Below are positions 1 through 11,320 of a stretch of DNA of 64,000 nt, piece after piece. The notes beneath the pieces are model-generated. The model searched no databases, was not told where the DNA came from, and saw only the letters and a list, made by a program, of their open reading frames with translations. The DNA is from Madurella fahalii (Eukaryota; Ascomycota; Sordariomycetes; Sordariales): assembly GCA_029876055.1 (NCBI GenBank), contig CM056877.1, positions 868,001 through 932,000 on the forward strand, given 5' to 3'. Numbering within the stretch: the first letter of the stretch is position 1; every line of letters begins with the position of its first letter. Position numbers and translations under genes: made by a program.

Positions 1-2598
1 TTTGTTAATTTAGATTTTCTTTCATGACGGACAGTTCTGTTATGACCAGTTCGTAAGCTGTTGTCTAGGTTTTGTATCCAAGGGCCACGTCCCAGCGCGG
101 CGCACATCGGTGGTATCAACCGTCATGAGATGTAAATAAGCAAGCGCACACATGAAATGGTCGAGTACGCAGAGAGTGGTATACTCAGTTTGTCATGCAT
201 GGGTTGCCAGCGATAGAACGGAAAACGCCACACCTTATGTTCCCCCATACAGCAAGAGCCGGCTGGTTACCCGGTTCTTCGTCGAAACGACACCCCCGCC
301 AGCATCCCCAACAGGCCACCCATCAAGTTGTCAAGCTCCCAACACTTGCGCGCAGCGAGCGTGGCACGCACTTTACGTTTTATTTTCTTCCCTTCTTTTT
401 CTTTCCCTTACTTTTGTTCTTGTTGTTATTGCCGCCACTTCTTTGACCGCCGTTGCCGGCTACGTCGTTGGCAGCAGCCGCCGTCGCCGGTCCCGCCCCG
501 GTCCCAGACCCAGACACGGACGTTCGCTCTGCCCGGCGGACCGCGCTCGCGCAGCGAACGCTATGGAAAACTCCCTTGTCAGCCTCTGTTCAGGTTTAAA
601 GTGGAGGAGGTAGGGAATGGGGTCATCCTCGTCGCGGAGCGGGACAAGGAGGACACCACAGGCGCCGCCACAATGGTGCGGAATCGGTATAGTCAAATCC
701 GGAACGGAGAGCCTACTTACCATTTGGAGAATCGGGAGTGACAGACGTTGTGAATATCGCAGCGGACCATGTGGCCCAGCTGTTGGCATCGTGGCTTCGC
801 AATGGCCAAGCATTTTGGGCTAGCGGTGATTTTTTTTTCCCCGTTGGTGTTTTGCTCGTAAAATGACAAACTGACAATACTTGGCGACTTACCAATGGTG
901 CTGGGTTGTTCGACGCGCCATGGTCATTCCGTGTTTTTGTCTCGTTGCCGCGTGGTCTTTGATGGATTCCTTGGCCAGATATAGATGAGTTATTATGGTA
1001 CCTAAGCTTGGGAGTCCCGACCAAAGAAAACAACATACCCGAAAGCGAAGACAAAAGCGACCAGTATTCAGGACAAGCCGAGGGCTGATGAAAAGAGAGA
1101 TGAGATGTGGGAGCGATACTCGCCGATGGCAAACGACTTTAAATGCGTCTCGGCCGATTTGCTTGTTGGTATTTCGCAAGTGGCTGGTACCAGTGGCATT
1201 AGGCCGTGACTCGACTGACGACGGTCGTATCATTAGGAGGCCGCTGCATCAGAAGTTGATCAAAGTTAAATCACAGTTCGGGGCAAAGCTCGACAAGTTA
1301 GCACCTGCAGCTGGTGCGAGCTCAGCCATGTATTAAGCGCGGGACGCGTCAGTCTGTTTAAACGGAAGCGACTTTCCATTCACCTGGAGTAGGTATGCAA
1401 CAGGCCGCTGACTAGGCAGGAACCCGTGGGGCGTCTGTTTGGGTCCGTTTGCATCGGTTGACGACACATTTCAGATTCCGTGACCCCGAGAAGTATAACA
1501 TCACAGAGCACACTCCAGCTATAGAACATATTTTCATGCTTCGCGCCGAACTTGGGATTCTCGCGGACTGTGGTCAAGACAGCGGGTGTTTCTCCTTGCA
1601 GCCTGGCACCAGGTCTTGTAACGGCGCCCTGTTAGCTGTCTAGGGCATAGAGTTATGGACAGGCACGTGCTCCACCTGCCGTGACCATCCGCCGCTCCCG
1701 GCAGCTACGACATTAGGTGAAAGGCGAATGGACGTGCCTTGGAAAGAGCGATTGCGACGGGAGACAGAGGATGGAACCGTATTAAGGACTCGCTGCCGCT
1801 ATAGTTGAGCAGAACTTTCGTGCGGAGAACTAGGGCCAGGACTGGCTGCTTTGATTTGCCACCTTAGGAGCCGCCTGAGTTAGATCATGTATACGCACTA
1901 GAGTGAACTTTCATACTGCATATGATTACGGACCATGAAATCATGCCGCAGGCTGCGGTTATTCCCAAGTTCATGGCAATCGAAGTTAAAATAGGATCTA
2001 CCGCAAGTATATAACCTGAGCAAAACTTTGGCGGTGCATTTGTACATCAACGTTACGGCCTAGGGACTGTTCAAGGTTGTGGCGTCCGATGGGTCGATGA
2101 CCCGTAGACCCGTGGGGTGATGGCCAATTCGTGTGTCCGCATTGAGACTTTCGCTCGACAAGGCGAGGACACCGAAATGAAACGACTGCACATGTCGGAT
2201 TGAGTATTAGCCTACAGTGATTTGTAATCAGCTTGCTGTAAAAGGCTTCGATAACTCATGCCTAAGTCTAATTGCTCTTCTGAAGTCGGGGGTTTATTTA
2301 CGCATCACGACAGCGCGCGAGATCACTTTAGAAATCAATCAAGTAAATTACTTACCTCAGATGTGATTAGTTAGCATGTATCTTAGTGCGGTTCTCTAGC
2401 ACTCTTAGACCCCGACATTAGGGCTGGTTCGGAACCTGCCTTACTTTAGGTCTGACTCACGGCACGTTGGTACATAATCAAAGCGAATGACCACAAACAT
2501 GCCTATAACCGCTTCCATCCAACCGTTCGAACGTCCCCTCACCCCTCACAGAGCAATACGCCGCCTGAAGTGGCCAGGCCCCAGCCATCACAGCCATC
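1..2598. other. Gene-poor left edge
   Basis: No gene is supported in this stretch. The open frames between 152 and 1643 on both strands overlap one another, are short and low in complexity, and show no recognisable domain. From about 1650 to 2470 even these stop. It may be intergenic sequence or decayed accessory DNA. No terminal repeats or tRNA were seen. Confidence 0.5.
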
Positions 2599-4109
2599 AT
2601 GACGATACCGACACCCGCCACCGTCACTTGCCATTTGGAAAAACTCCCGATTGAGTTGCACGAGCCAATTCTTGCCAATCTATCATTTCGAGACATCATC
2701 GCGCTAGCAAAATACACCTCTAAGGGAAGTCGCCTAGATACCGCCTTAGCCACCAGCCCGACATGGAAAAGTATCTGGCCGACATACACAGCAAACCAAG
2801 ATGACTTTCAAACTCTTTCCTCCTTGATAGTGCCCGTCGGGGGAGGTCGGTTGTTCGACCCCACGTGCGGTGCGCTGGATGTCACACCCGGTCAGTTCCA
2901 TCGTCGGATGGTGCGCGAAAGAGAAATTCACGGCGCCAAGTATAATTTTCTCGAATACACTATCAGGCGTACCTCGACGACGATACAACAGCTGCTCGGA
3001 AACGTGGATGCCATGACCCTGTCATTCCTGTGCCAGGACATCTCATTCGACCACATCGCCATCATTACGCCGTGGCTCAAGAATTTGGTCGTCGCCGCGC
3101 AACGCTACACAAAATCGGAGGAGAACAGATGGGCCAAGGAGGCGCGGACCAAATTCTTCGACGCAATGGAAGGGTATTGCCGCTGCCAGGTCTACCAATT
3201 GTCGGCGCGCGTCGCGACAACCAAGCCATGTCTGAAAAAACACCCCGACCGGCTAACCAGCCAATGGACAGTCGGCCAGATCAAGGCGTTTGTGGATGCA
3301 TACTCGGCCTTCCAAACACGACTGAACACGACCAAAGCACAGCAGCTTCGTACCCTAGCCCACCTCTACGCCCACCATCACGCTCGGCTGAAAGAACCAC
3401 TCGCGCCTCAGGATGAACGGAACAACGTCACGCACATCCCCGACCAGCTCGAGACGGTGGCCAGGTTCGTGTCGCGCATCATCGATCTCGACCGCTTGCG
3501 CCAGCCGGGCACTAAGCAGGGCAAGAGTCGTTTTCGCTACCCGCATCCGTGCCTGATCCCCTATGACTGGTGCCTGCGTCTCTGGATGATGGTTGCGGCA
3601 GTAAATCCTGCGCTTGGCATCAACTCTCCCCCTGGCACTGCTGGTTTGACGCCGCTGGAAGAGTCCGTGGAAGAGCTGTCTCTCTCTTCCTCCGAATGTG
3701 CGATGCCGTCTCCCCCGGGGACTATTTTGCGGGACGTCCGGTTCGTCAACGAAGGGTTTGTGACGTACTACAAGAGAACGGGCGAGACTGCCAAGAAGTC
3801 TGATGTGCTGCCACGGACTGTGGTGGTTGGCGGTACGAACACGGTCACTGAGATCCTCATCTTCTACAATGCTAACTTTTTCTTGCAACAGGCGATCCCC
3901 CAGCGTACTCCTTTGCTGTTCACCTGGACCAAGCATTGGCCGTAGGCTCCCGCCACAGCTTGCTTCCACCGGTCAATTCGCGTGAGATGGAGTGGCTGAT
4001 GGCATTTCTCCGGGTTGTCAACTGGATGGAAGAAGCATACCCTGATCTTGCGGCAGAAGCCAAAAACGCAAAGCATGGAGTGAAAAGCGAGCCAAGGAGC
4101 CAGAAATGA
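2599..4109 (+). CDS. F-box-like hypothetical protein, one intron
   Basis: The first about 40 residues contain an F-box-like segment (LPIELHEPILANLSFRDIIAL) after a short leader. Such domains recruit substrates to SCF ubiquitin ligases, so a role in protein turnover is an inference. The rest is a helical, fungal-type region I do not recognise. The first open frame runs to 3945, but a good intron lies at 3833-3891: 5' GTACGA, branch GCTAAC at 3871, 3' CAG. Splicing it moves into a new frame that stays open to TGA at 4107-4109, giving 483 residues. The spliced tail (GDPPAYSFAVHLDQALAVG...) is protein-like, which supports the intron. The gene ends 92 bp from the oppositely oriented SDR gene. Confidence 0.72.
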
Positions 4110-4201
4110 AGATGAATCCATATGCTGAACATGAGAGATACCAATCATCATTATCATCATCATCACCCTCATCCTCAGAACCCAAGAGTCCCTAACACCA
4201 C

Positions 4202-6088
4202 CTACACAATTCCCCCAACTTCCACCGGCACCGCCCCGTAATGCTTCAGAAACCGCCCCCACACCACCTCCCCCTCCCCCTCCCCAATCGCCACCGGCCA
4301 CAGCACCCTACCCGCCCCGTCCTCCCAATCCAACGGCCTCTCGCCGCCATGCAATAGGTCCATCTCGGGCGCCGCCGACATGAAGCCCGGATCGACCGTG
4401 TTCATGGCCACCCTACGCGCCCTCCACGCGCCCGCAGCCTCGGTCTGCGTGATCATGTTCACCGCCGCCTTGGTCATGTTGGTGTGCACGTGCGTGCCCC
4501 GCTTGGCGGCGTGCTGCGGGGTCGACTCGAAGAGGCCTTCCCGCGACGAGACGTTGATGATGTAGCCCAGGGGTCTGGGGGGGTTGGTCTGGGTATTCTT
4601 GCGGTCGGGATCTGGGCCTGCATCGCCGGCGGCGGCGGCGGCGGTGGTGGTGGTGGTGGTGGTGGCGGAAGAAGCGGAGCGGCCCATCAGGGGTAGCAAT
4701 TCGCGGCAGAGGATCAGCGGCACAAAGGCGTTGACTGCGTGCGCCGAGACGATGTCCTCGTACGGAATCTCGGCGAGCGTCTGGACCCATGACGACGGGA
4801 AGTAGGGCTCCGAGGTGGAGGTGGCGCGGCCGTCATCTTTGACGTTGGTCGGGAGGGTGATGGTATTGTTTGGTTGCGGGGAGGACGGAGTAGTGGTGAT
4901 GGGTTTGGGGGAGGACTCGCCTTCTCCCCCGAATAGGGCGAGGGGAGCGACGCCGCCTCGGATTCGGGGTTGGTATGGGGTGTGGAATAAGAGGTTTGTG
5001 CTTGCTGCCTCTTGGCTGTGCTGTTGCTCGCGCACGATGGCCTGTTCCTCTTTCTTGACGCTGTCTGTTAACGTCTGGGCGGCGTTGTTGATGAGGATAT
5101 CGAGAGTGCTGGTGCTCCATTCTCCGAGGGCGGATCGGACGGCTCTAACAAGCGTAAATGCATCCCGTGCGGTCCTGAAGTCGGCGCCGATGACTTTGAG
5201 GCGCCCCTGCCAATCCTCAAAGTCGGGCTCCCGCGAGTAGCGCACTGCTGCATCGTTAGGGTATCTCGTCGTTGCCATGACCATCGCGCCGCAGCGGAGG
5301 AGTCGGAGCGCAGTGTGGTAGCCCAGGTTGACACGGGCGCCGGTGACAATGGCGGTCCGGCCGAACAGTTTGAGCGAGCTTGGAAGAGAAAGAGCTGAGC
5401 CGGCGTAGTTGAACGCACCGCATGGCCGACACATGGAGCGGTAGCGAGGGTGTGCTTCGATGAGCAAGAACCGGCAGATGTAACAGACACGCAGGCGAGT
5501 CGGAGGTCGCTGAGCGTGGTATTTATTGACTTCGTCGTTCCAGCGGATCGACAATTCAGACTCCTCCTCACCTTGCGCGTCTCCCTCGTTCGTGAAACGT
5601 GTTTTGATAATCGCGATGGCTCTCTCTAACACGTCATTCGAAGACGCATCGAGCTTGAGATTGGCATAGCGGAGGACCTTTAGAGCATGCTCGACTTCCT
5701 CTTTTGTCGGCTCGCTAGCACCGGGCGGCATCATATGACCGCTGCGGGTTGCTAGAGTCAATGGCACTGTTGATGAGAAGTCGGCAGCCATGAGATAGCC
5801 GTCAGCAGGCAGCCGTGGCTCTTGGGAGAGTTCGCCTTCCTCAAGGCCTTTCCGGAGTCGTGTGCGGATCTTCTCGTACAGGAAGCGCTTGAGATCTGGG
5901 TGTAGGTCGGGGGATGGAGTCAAGTAGGACGCAATATTCATGGCTGTGCTGGCTGCTGGGATAGGGATGTGCATGGCTAGCTGGCTGGGCATTCCGCCCT
6001 CGTCTAACCGAGCAGCATCTTGCAGAAGCTGTTTGGCGATAGCCTCGGGGCCCCGGCTCGCTACGAACTCGTCCCAATATGAGGCCAT
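4202..6088 (-). CDS. Zinc-ribbon / short-chain dehydrogenase fusion protein
   Basis: An intronless 628-residue protein. Residues 1-200 are helical and unknown. Residues 202-223 hold Cys202, Cys205, Cys220 and Cys223 (C-x2-C-x14-C-x2-C), a likely zinc ribbon. From about residue 243 a Rossmann short-chain dehydrogenase begins: the nucleotide-binding TGARVNLGYHTA is at 249-260, NNAAQ at 334-338 and INVSS at 511-515. The usual catalytic Tyr-x3-Lys is altered: Lys540 lies in HTNMTKAAVNM, but position 536, where Tyr is expected, is Thr. Long Ser/Thr/Ala inserts occur at 340-430 and 471-500; the (ACC)n/(GCC)n tract there is a trinucleotide repeat. NAD(P) binding is likely; a classical oxidoreductase reaction is uncertain. 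Substrate unknown. Confidence 0.82.
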   Translation of the reverse strand: MASYWDEFVASRGPEAIAKQLLQDAARLDEGGMPSQLAMHIPIPAASTAMNIASYLTPSPDLHPDLKRFLYEKIRTRLRKGLEEGELSQEPRLPADGYLMAADFSSTVPLTLATRSGHMMPPGASEPTKEEVEHALKVLRYANLKLDASSNDVLERAIAIIKTRFTNEGDAQGEEESELSIRWNDEVNKYHAQRPPTRLRVCYICRFLLIEAHPRYRSMCRPCGAFNYAGSALSLPSSLKLFGRTAIVTGARVNLGYHTALRLLRCGAMVMATTRYPNDAAVRYSREPDFEDWQGRLKVIGADFRTARDAFTLVRAVRSALGEWSTSTLDILINNAAQTLTDSVKKEEQAIVREQQHSQEAASTNLLFHTPYQPRIRGGVAPLALFGGEGESSPKPITTTPSSPQPNNTITLPTNVKDDGRATSTSEPYFPSSWVQTLAEIPYEDIVSAHAVNAFVPLILCRELLPLMGRSASSATTTTTTTAAAAAGDAGPDPDRKNTQTNPPRPLGYIINVSSREGLFESTPQHAAKRGTHVHTNMTKAAVNMITQTEAAGAWRARRVAMNTVDPGFMSAAPEMDLLHGGERPLDWEDGAGRVLWPVAIGEGEGEVVWGRFLKHYGAVPVEVGGIV

Positions 6089-6607
6089 CTTGGATGCTCG
6101 TATTCGGGTTGCTAATTACCGGCTGATTGGCAGAAGAACTAACTTAGGTGCCTAGTAGACTTGGAGGTCAGAGGAACGTCCATCGCCAATGCATGACTCA
6201 TTCCCCCTCAGAATTCCAAAGCCGCGGCAATCTCGGTGGTAGATGGAGTCACACACATGTGAACATGTAGAGTGTTTTATTGAAGCGAATAATTAATGGT
6301 GAGTCTGCAGTGGAGTTTGTAACTTGAAACGAGAAGTTGAGCGAATGGATGAAGGATGCAGTTGTGAGATGATTGAATTTAAAACCGCTAGCTCACCCCC
6401 AAGGTAGCCTCACATGCTTTGATTGTCGAAACAAACTGAACCGCTAAAGGCGATATATTCTGCTCAGTAGAATTGCAGCATTCATAATCCGATTTGAGGC
6501 ATTGCTGGCCGTATTTACTATCCCCTTACTCGAATAATCCGTGCCGAATCCACATTGCTACGAATGAAGAAGGCGAACATTGCACTCGTCCTTCCAATCA
6601 AAGCCAT
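6089..6607. other. Intergenic between SDR gene and tRNA-Val
   Basis: About 520 bp, relatively A+T-rich, holding the upstream region of the minus-strand SDR gene. No ORF or repeat is supported. Confidence 0.4.
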
Positions 6608-6681
6608 GGTTTCGTGGTGTAGTTGGTTATCACGTCAGTCTAACACACTGAAGGTCTCCAGTTCGAACCTGGACGAAATCA
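6608..6681 (+). tRNA. tRNA-Val (AAC)
   Basis: Cloverleaf folds by eye. The acceptor stem GGTTTCG pairs with CGAAATC (one G-U) and is followed by discriminator A. The D-arm is GTGTAGTTGGTTATCAC. The anticodon stem TCAGT/ACTGA encloses the loop CTAACAC with anticodon AAC, and the T-arm is CCAGTTCGAACCTGG. It is 74 nt, with no intron. Confidence 0.93.
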
Positions 6682-7025
6682 TCCTGCTTTCTTTTGCTTC
6701 AGCTCACTATTTTTGCCTTCAAACATATCTAAAGGCTTGTTTGACGGCCAGATGGCTCTATGAGGTGCCAATGTTACGTTTGTACCTGCAAATATGGTGG
6801 AACGGGATTCATGCAGTGTGAGAACAAGAATGGGATGCACAGCATTACGTCATCGCCGGCATCTCCCGATTACGGCAGCATGGGATGCCCAATACAAAAG
6901 GCACGTCAAGCCTTGGATTTCACGCCTCCAAATCCATGCATATCCTTCGAGCTCACCGAGTCTCAAGAATACCACCAAATACTACCAATACCACGATCAC
7001 CCGAAATTTGCACAACTCAGTCAAG

Positions 7026-7379
7026 ATGCCGCTCGTCGTTCCAGGAGTTACGACCAACGACTCGGACGACCTGACGCAGGAGTGGATGAACAAACTTGTT
7101 GGCAAGACGTTGACAGACCAACCTTCCTCTGAGACTGTAAGTGTCCGTCCATTAGCCGAGAAGGTCTTTGATAACTTTAGCGGCCAATGTTGCCGTTGTT
7201 ATCTGATCTAGCGTTACTGACTCGTCTTGCCCTCCTTACAGAGCTTCTGCAAGAAGGATCTCCCTCAAGAGACGCGCGTCATCGAGCCCGGGATGATGGT
7301 GACCAAGGACTTTAAACCTGACCGACTCAACGTTCATATCAAGGAGGACGGGACCGTCTCGCATGTCTATAAAGGCTGA
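7026..7379 (+). CDS. Small peptidase-inhibitor I78 family protein, one intron
   Basis: Exon 1 is 7026-7136 and exon 2 is 7242-7379, giving 82 residues. The 105-bp intron has GTAAGT and TTACAG ends. The protein starts MPLVVPGVTTNDSDDLTQEW and continues with the spliced segment ending in a hydrophilic strand-rich tail (RLNVHIKEDGTVSHVYKG). Size and the pattern 'W...L.GK...' then 'RVIEPG...T.D.....RLNV..' match the I78 (elastase-inhibitor-like) family, small cytosolic or secreted serine-protease inhibitors. No signal peptide is visible, so a cytosolic location is likely. The start is the ATG giving the family's usual length; longer frames upstream are fortuitous. Family call from memory. Confidence 0.8.
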
Positions 7380-7798
7380 AGGCAGAACGGAGGGGCAGAG
7401 TTGTGGAAAGGAAAAGGCAGTCCTGGCGAGGGAATTTCCTCTTTCGGTGCCTCTTGACTTGTACGATAATACCCTAGCTCGAAGCGTGAATTTCACATTT
7501 GTCTGAGCACTTGCTCTTTCAAATCTTTGAAAAAGATGCCATTGCTTTATCGAGCCACGCAAGCCCACAAGGGTATCGGTCGCCCGGTGACGATACAGCG
7601 ACTTACCGTGGAACCAACCAACCCCGCCAAAAGCTTGGCAATCACCCCACCATCCATCCCCATTATCCTCCCATCGCGGGGTAATTCTCCAGCACCACAA
7701 TCGCGCGACCAGTCTCACCACGCGACGAGACGGCCTCCTTCTCTAATAATCCCTAGCGCATAACCAGAGCGGCGTACACCGCTCCCCCCAAACCCACA
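7380..7798. other. Intergenic, upstream region of tma20
   Basis: About 420 bp between the I78-type gene and tma20. Both neighbouring genes lie on the plus strand, so it probably holds the terminator of the first and the promoter of the second. No conserved ORF. Confidence 0.4.
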
Positions 7799-8537
7799 AT
7801 GTTCAAGAAAGAGTAGGCTTATCTACCATTCCACCCGCAATCCCCCATTGAACAGAACCCCAAAACCGCTAACCAACAACAAATACTGCAGTATCACCCC
7901 TTCCCCCAAACAAAAACTCAAGTCCTCTATCCAGCGCTCCATCCGACAGTCTCTCCTGACCACCTACCCTCTCCTGACCCCGCACATTGACGAGATCCTC
8001 CCCAAGAAAGCTTCCCTCGAGCAGGTCAAGCTCCCGGACCGGGTCTTGCTCTACGTCCTCGACAACCGCCCGCTCTTCTGGCAAGAGGGCAACGACGGCG
8101 TGCTGCTCCCCCACCTGCGCCTCGTCCACCGCTTCCCGCAGTGCTTCCCCACCGTGCGCATAGACCGCGGCGCGATCCGGTTCGTGCTCAGCGGCGCGAC
8201 GCTGATGGCGCCCGGCCTGACGAGCAAGGGGGGAAGGCTGCCGCTGCCGGGCTCGCGGGAGAGCTCTGCAGAGAAGAAGGACAAGGCGGAGGGGGAGGGA
8301 GCGGAAGGAGAGGAGGGGGTTTCGGTGCCGGATGAGGGCCCGGATGCGGACGGGCATTGGAGCAGGGAGCTGAAGAAGGGGGAGCCGGTTGTGGTGATGG
8401 CTGAGGGGAAGGAGGAGGCTGCCGCGGTGGGCGTCTTGGTCATGGGGACGAAGGAGATCAAGGAGAAGGGGAAGGGCCCGGCCATGGAGGAGACGCATTA
8501 CCTTGGGGATGGGCTTTGGCGGTTGAATCTGGAGTAG
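7799..8537 (+). CDS. tma20: Translation machinery-associated protein 20 (MCT-1/Tma20), PUA domain
   Basis: Tma20 partners Tma22 (MCT-1/DENR) in recycling 40S subunits and in re-initiation. Exon 1 is only 14 nt (7799-7812, MFKKD start), followed by a 79-bp intron (7813-7891; GTAGGC, branch GCTAACC, CAG) and exon 2 at 7892-8537, giving 219 residues. Splicing yields MFKKDITPSPKQKLKSSIQR, the expected family N-terminus; the in-frame open stretch before the splice site is intronic. The PUA domain covers about residues 90-215. From about 128 to 165 a Glu/Gly/Ala-rich acidic insert makes the protein longer than yeast Tma20 (about 181 residues). Cytosolic, ribosome-associated by homology. Confidence 0.9.
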
Positions 8538-9424
8538 GGGGTTGGGGTTGGACGGTGTTGCTGGGGGTTTAGGTGCTGCTGTCTGCGGAAGAGGAGGGAT
8601 AGTGGACATATGGGAAAGAGTAGTGGATGGGTAGTTTTAGTTCATTGGCGAGTACGTCAGGAAAACGAGCGTATCTTTTTTCTTGAGAAACTAACTGGCT
8701 GGCGGTTAGGTGCATGCCTTCTAACTCCTGCAACGCGCCAGCAACATTAGGCTCCAAAGAGCTCCGGGTTTAGATAAGACAACAGACAGTCTCTGAACAT
8801 CAGGTCTATAAATAGTACTCATTCCTATATCTTCGGTTGCCATCTTACTAGTGGTTGTCAGCCCGCTTCGCGGGCTGGTTGTGGTGTTGCTGTTTTTAGC
8901 CGATCCTGCCGCCCCACCTTACTTCCTTTCCACAACCACTAACTTACCAACTGCCAAGCCCGCCACAGCCACCGCGCACCCCCGTTTTACAGCCCTACAG
9001 GCACTGTCAATCAATTCTATAAGTCGAGTTATGTATGCAGTACTTTTTTCCGGGCGCTGCTGATAGTTGCGCAGCTCCTGTTCCCTCGAGATTTTATGCC
9101 GTACCTCTTAGACAAAGAGGTCCTCGATAGGGAGGGACCGCTGCCCTCGGTTGAAGTCGACGAACCTACTGTTATTACGGACAGGGCCTGCGAGAACCCG
9201 GAGCAGGCCCGTAACACTGAAGAGGAGCTTTCCCCCCAGAGGTCGACACCCAGATATCGACCACTTGCTCGACCATCACGAACTCGAATAACCTCCGTAA
9301 TACCAACAGTCCCTGCGAAGATCTTACGACTGGAGAGGAATAATCTTACGGAGACGTTGAGGAGGAACTCTTAAGGTCGTGCAGCACCCGTTAAAGCCGA
9401 GAGCCTATTCAGTCCCTATATAGA
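8538..9424. other. Intergenic with decayed sequence
   Basis: No gene is supported. A 93-codon open frame at 9096-9374 is charged and low in complexity, without a recognisable domain; it may belong to the decayed mobile DNA that follows. Confidence 0.35.
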
Positions 9425-9541
9425 ATGGCATCCCCTAGTGGCAACCCCCCGCCTGACGGGTATACCGTGCAAGAGGTCAAGCAGAGAGTGTCAGCGTTCC
9501 CACTACGGAGGTTGACCTGGGATAGGTTCCAGCAGGCCCTG
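9425..9541 (+). pseudogene. Short decayed ORF fragment, gag-like?
   Basis: A frame opening at 9425 reads MASPSGNPPPDGYTVQEVKQ and stops at TAG 9542-9544 after about 40 codons, just after LTWDRFQQAL. The same frame continues protein-like for a few codons (MIQGTIDLVVY) before another stop. The style resembles the start of a fungal retroelement gag-type protein, but I cannot identify it. It is included as a possible relic next to the Helitron remnant. Confidence 0.25.
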
Positions 9542-9686
9542 TAGATGATACAGGGTACCATAGATTTAGTAGTCTATTAAGCCGCTACCTGTAATCCCGT
9601 ATATAGTCTGACTTACAGAGATAGAAGTGAAAGTAAAGGCATTATACTACCGTAAATTGTCTCGAAAGATAGATATACGGGACCCG

Positions 9687-10430
9687 TTATCGGTTAATAG
9701 ATAGAGGAGAAAAGGAGGTAACGGCTACTAAGCAGGAAAGGTAATATCGCCTTATAAGCAATAGGACCCAAACTTTGGGTTTGCAGATATTGAGTTCTAT
9801 AGGCCTATTCGTATATTTGACAGAGAAGAATATAGGGGCAACACATACCGCAAGACGCTCATCTAACCAGTATAAAGCACCACACTCAGTACATTCAATA
9901 GTTTGAGAACCGAGATCATGAGGTATAACAGATTCAACACCCGTTAAAGGAAGCCAACCAAGAGGTTCACCTACAGCAAGGTGTCGTGCAGGTACCGTTA
10001 CAGCCGCGCCTGCAGGTGCTGCAAGGTTTGCTACAGCTCGACAACGCGATGCAGCGCGTATACGGGCCCCGGAACAACGTATACACGTTGCATACGGTGC
10101 ACCATTCGACCGAGTTCGAAAATCCGTAAGAGGGCGGTATACACGACAGCCACTGCAAAAATGATCTTGGGAGGCACGTTGACGACGACGTGGAGGCATT
10201 TTGGAGAGCTTTTCTGAACTGTAGAATTAAGAGAGTTGGGAGGAGAGGAATGGCCCGTAAATTTGAATATGGGGCCCGTAAGTGGGATCGGCAGCCAAGA
10301 CTTTTGCGCCAATGAAAATTTATAACAGCAATTGACCAAATCTTGTTAAGCTGTTAGGGGTTTATAGCCCGTAAAAACACAAAAACACTAACAATTAGTT
10401 AAGGAAGACCCTGTTTTACAGCCAAATCAA
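9687..10430 (-). mobile_element. Relic 5' part of a Helitron-like element
   Basis: A minus-strand frame (10199 to about 9850) encodes a Cys-rich leader, CSGCRVYRPLTDF...CIRCS, followed by ECTECGALYWLDERL. This resembles the zinc-binding start of fungal Helitron Rep/helicase proteins. After LDERLA a GTATGT may mark a 5' splice site; beyond it no Rep or helicase motif follows, so the element is truncated. The 5' flank holds three plus-strand GCCCGTAA-type motifs near 10253, 10274 and 10367, and the sequence is A+T-rich. I could not define the 5' TC or 3' CTRR termini. It is probably non-autonomous and dead. Confidence 0.45.
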
Positions 10431-10744
10431 CCATCCTACGAACCGTTGTTTTTTTTCCAGTCCTGTAGTCTCTTATATAGAGACATGAATTTTCCAGTTT
10501 GTTGGAAGATATGCGTTAAGCGAGTGTTGCGAGCTAGATGCCCCCCGCCATATGAAGATCAAATTCACGCTAAAGGCATTGGATCCTTGAACGCTTCTCT
10601 GGCGGCACCTTTCAGCAACACTGTAGTTTGCAACGGCCAATGCCATGGCATCGAGCCAGCCGGAGGTGCAAGGCGAAGCGATGGGCAAATCTGATGAGTC
10701 TCACGGCCCCCAAGGGCAAAACGACCCGAGGAACAAAAGTTAAC

Positions 10745-10825
10745 CGACAACGAGCGGATTCGAACCGCTGCGGCCGAAGCCATACGCTTTCGAGGCGTAC
10801 CCATTAACCACTCTGGCACGTTGCC
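10745..10825 (-). tRNA. tRNA-Ser (CGA)
   Basis: Read on the minus strand, GGCAACG pairs with CGTTGTC, followed by discriminator G. The D-arm is GCCAGAGTGGTTAATGGGT-like, the anticodon loop CTCGAAA gives anticodon CGA, a long variable arm (type II tRNA) follows, and the T-arm is GCGGTTCGAATCCGC. It is 81 nt without an intron. Confidence 0.93.
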
Positions 10826-11320
10826 GTTTTGACGAAAGTGTTCGGGTGAAACTTCAATTCATGAGTAAAGCATCTCAGGGTTAGGGGTAACTGTATGGCG
10901 GCTAATTACGACCTATGACGCATTTTCAGCACAATCCAATGGTCTTGGCGTGGCCGAGTGAACAAAGGCGGTGGATTTGGAAATGGGTGATTAAACCAAC
11001 TGTGCAGGCCTATTAGGAACCTTCCATTGCACCATGCAGCTCTTGTCGTATTAGGATGACCACACAGTCCGCTTAATAAAATCCAAGCTCGGGCCAAAAG
11101 CTCCCTTTGGCTCCTCCAGCGCCACGGCCAAGCAGGGGCCGCCCGCCCGCCCCTCTTCTCGGGCGCTTCCCCAGCATCCAACTTCAGCCATGTATTCCTC
11201 TTAGGTTCAGGTTTGTTACCGAAAACCCGACGTCTCGCTCAACAACGTGCACCTCCCATCATCCCATTCCCTCAGCGCCTGCGCGAATCATCGGTCTCGA
11301 ACAGACAGACGATTGCAACC
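10826..11320. other. Intergenic, upstream of atg33
   Basis: About 500 bp with the 5' region of atg33. Open frames that run into the gene from 11107 are explained by intron read-through and by non-ATG starts. Confidence 0.4.

Noticed and set aside
152..1336. Overlapping open frames on both strands near the left edge
   Set aside because: Short, low complexity, no domain, and mutually overlapping without splice logic.
4413..5571. Open frames inside the SDR gene in other frames and on the plus strand
   Set aside because: Shadows of the SDR coding sequence; His/Arg/Pro-rich translations without domains.
7869..8609. Minus-strand 246-codon frame over tma20
   Set aside because: Antisense of the Tma20 exon, Pro/Leu/Arg-rich and domain-free.
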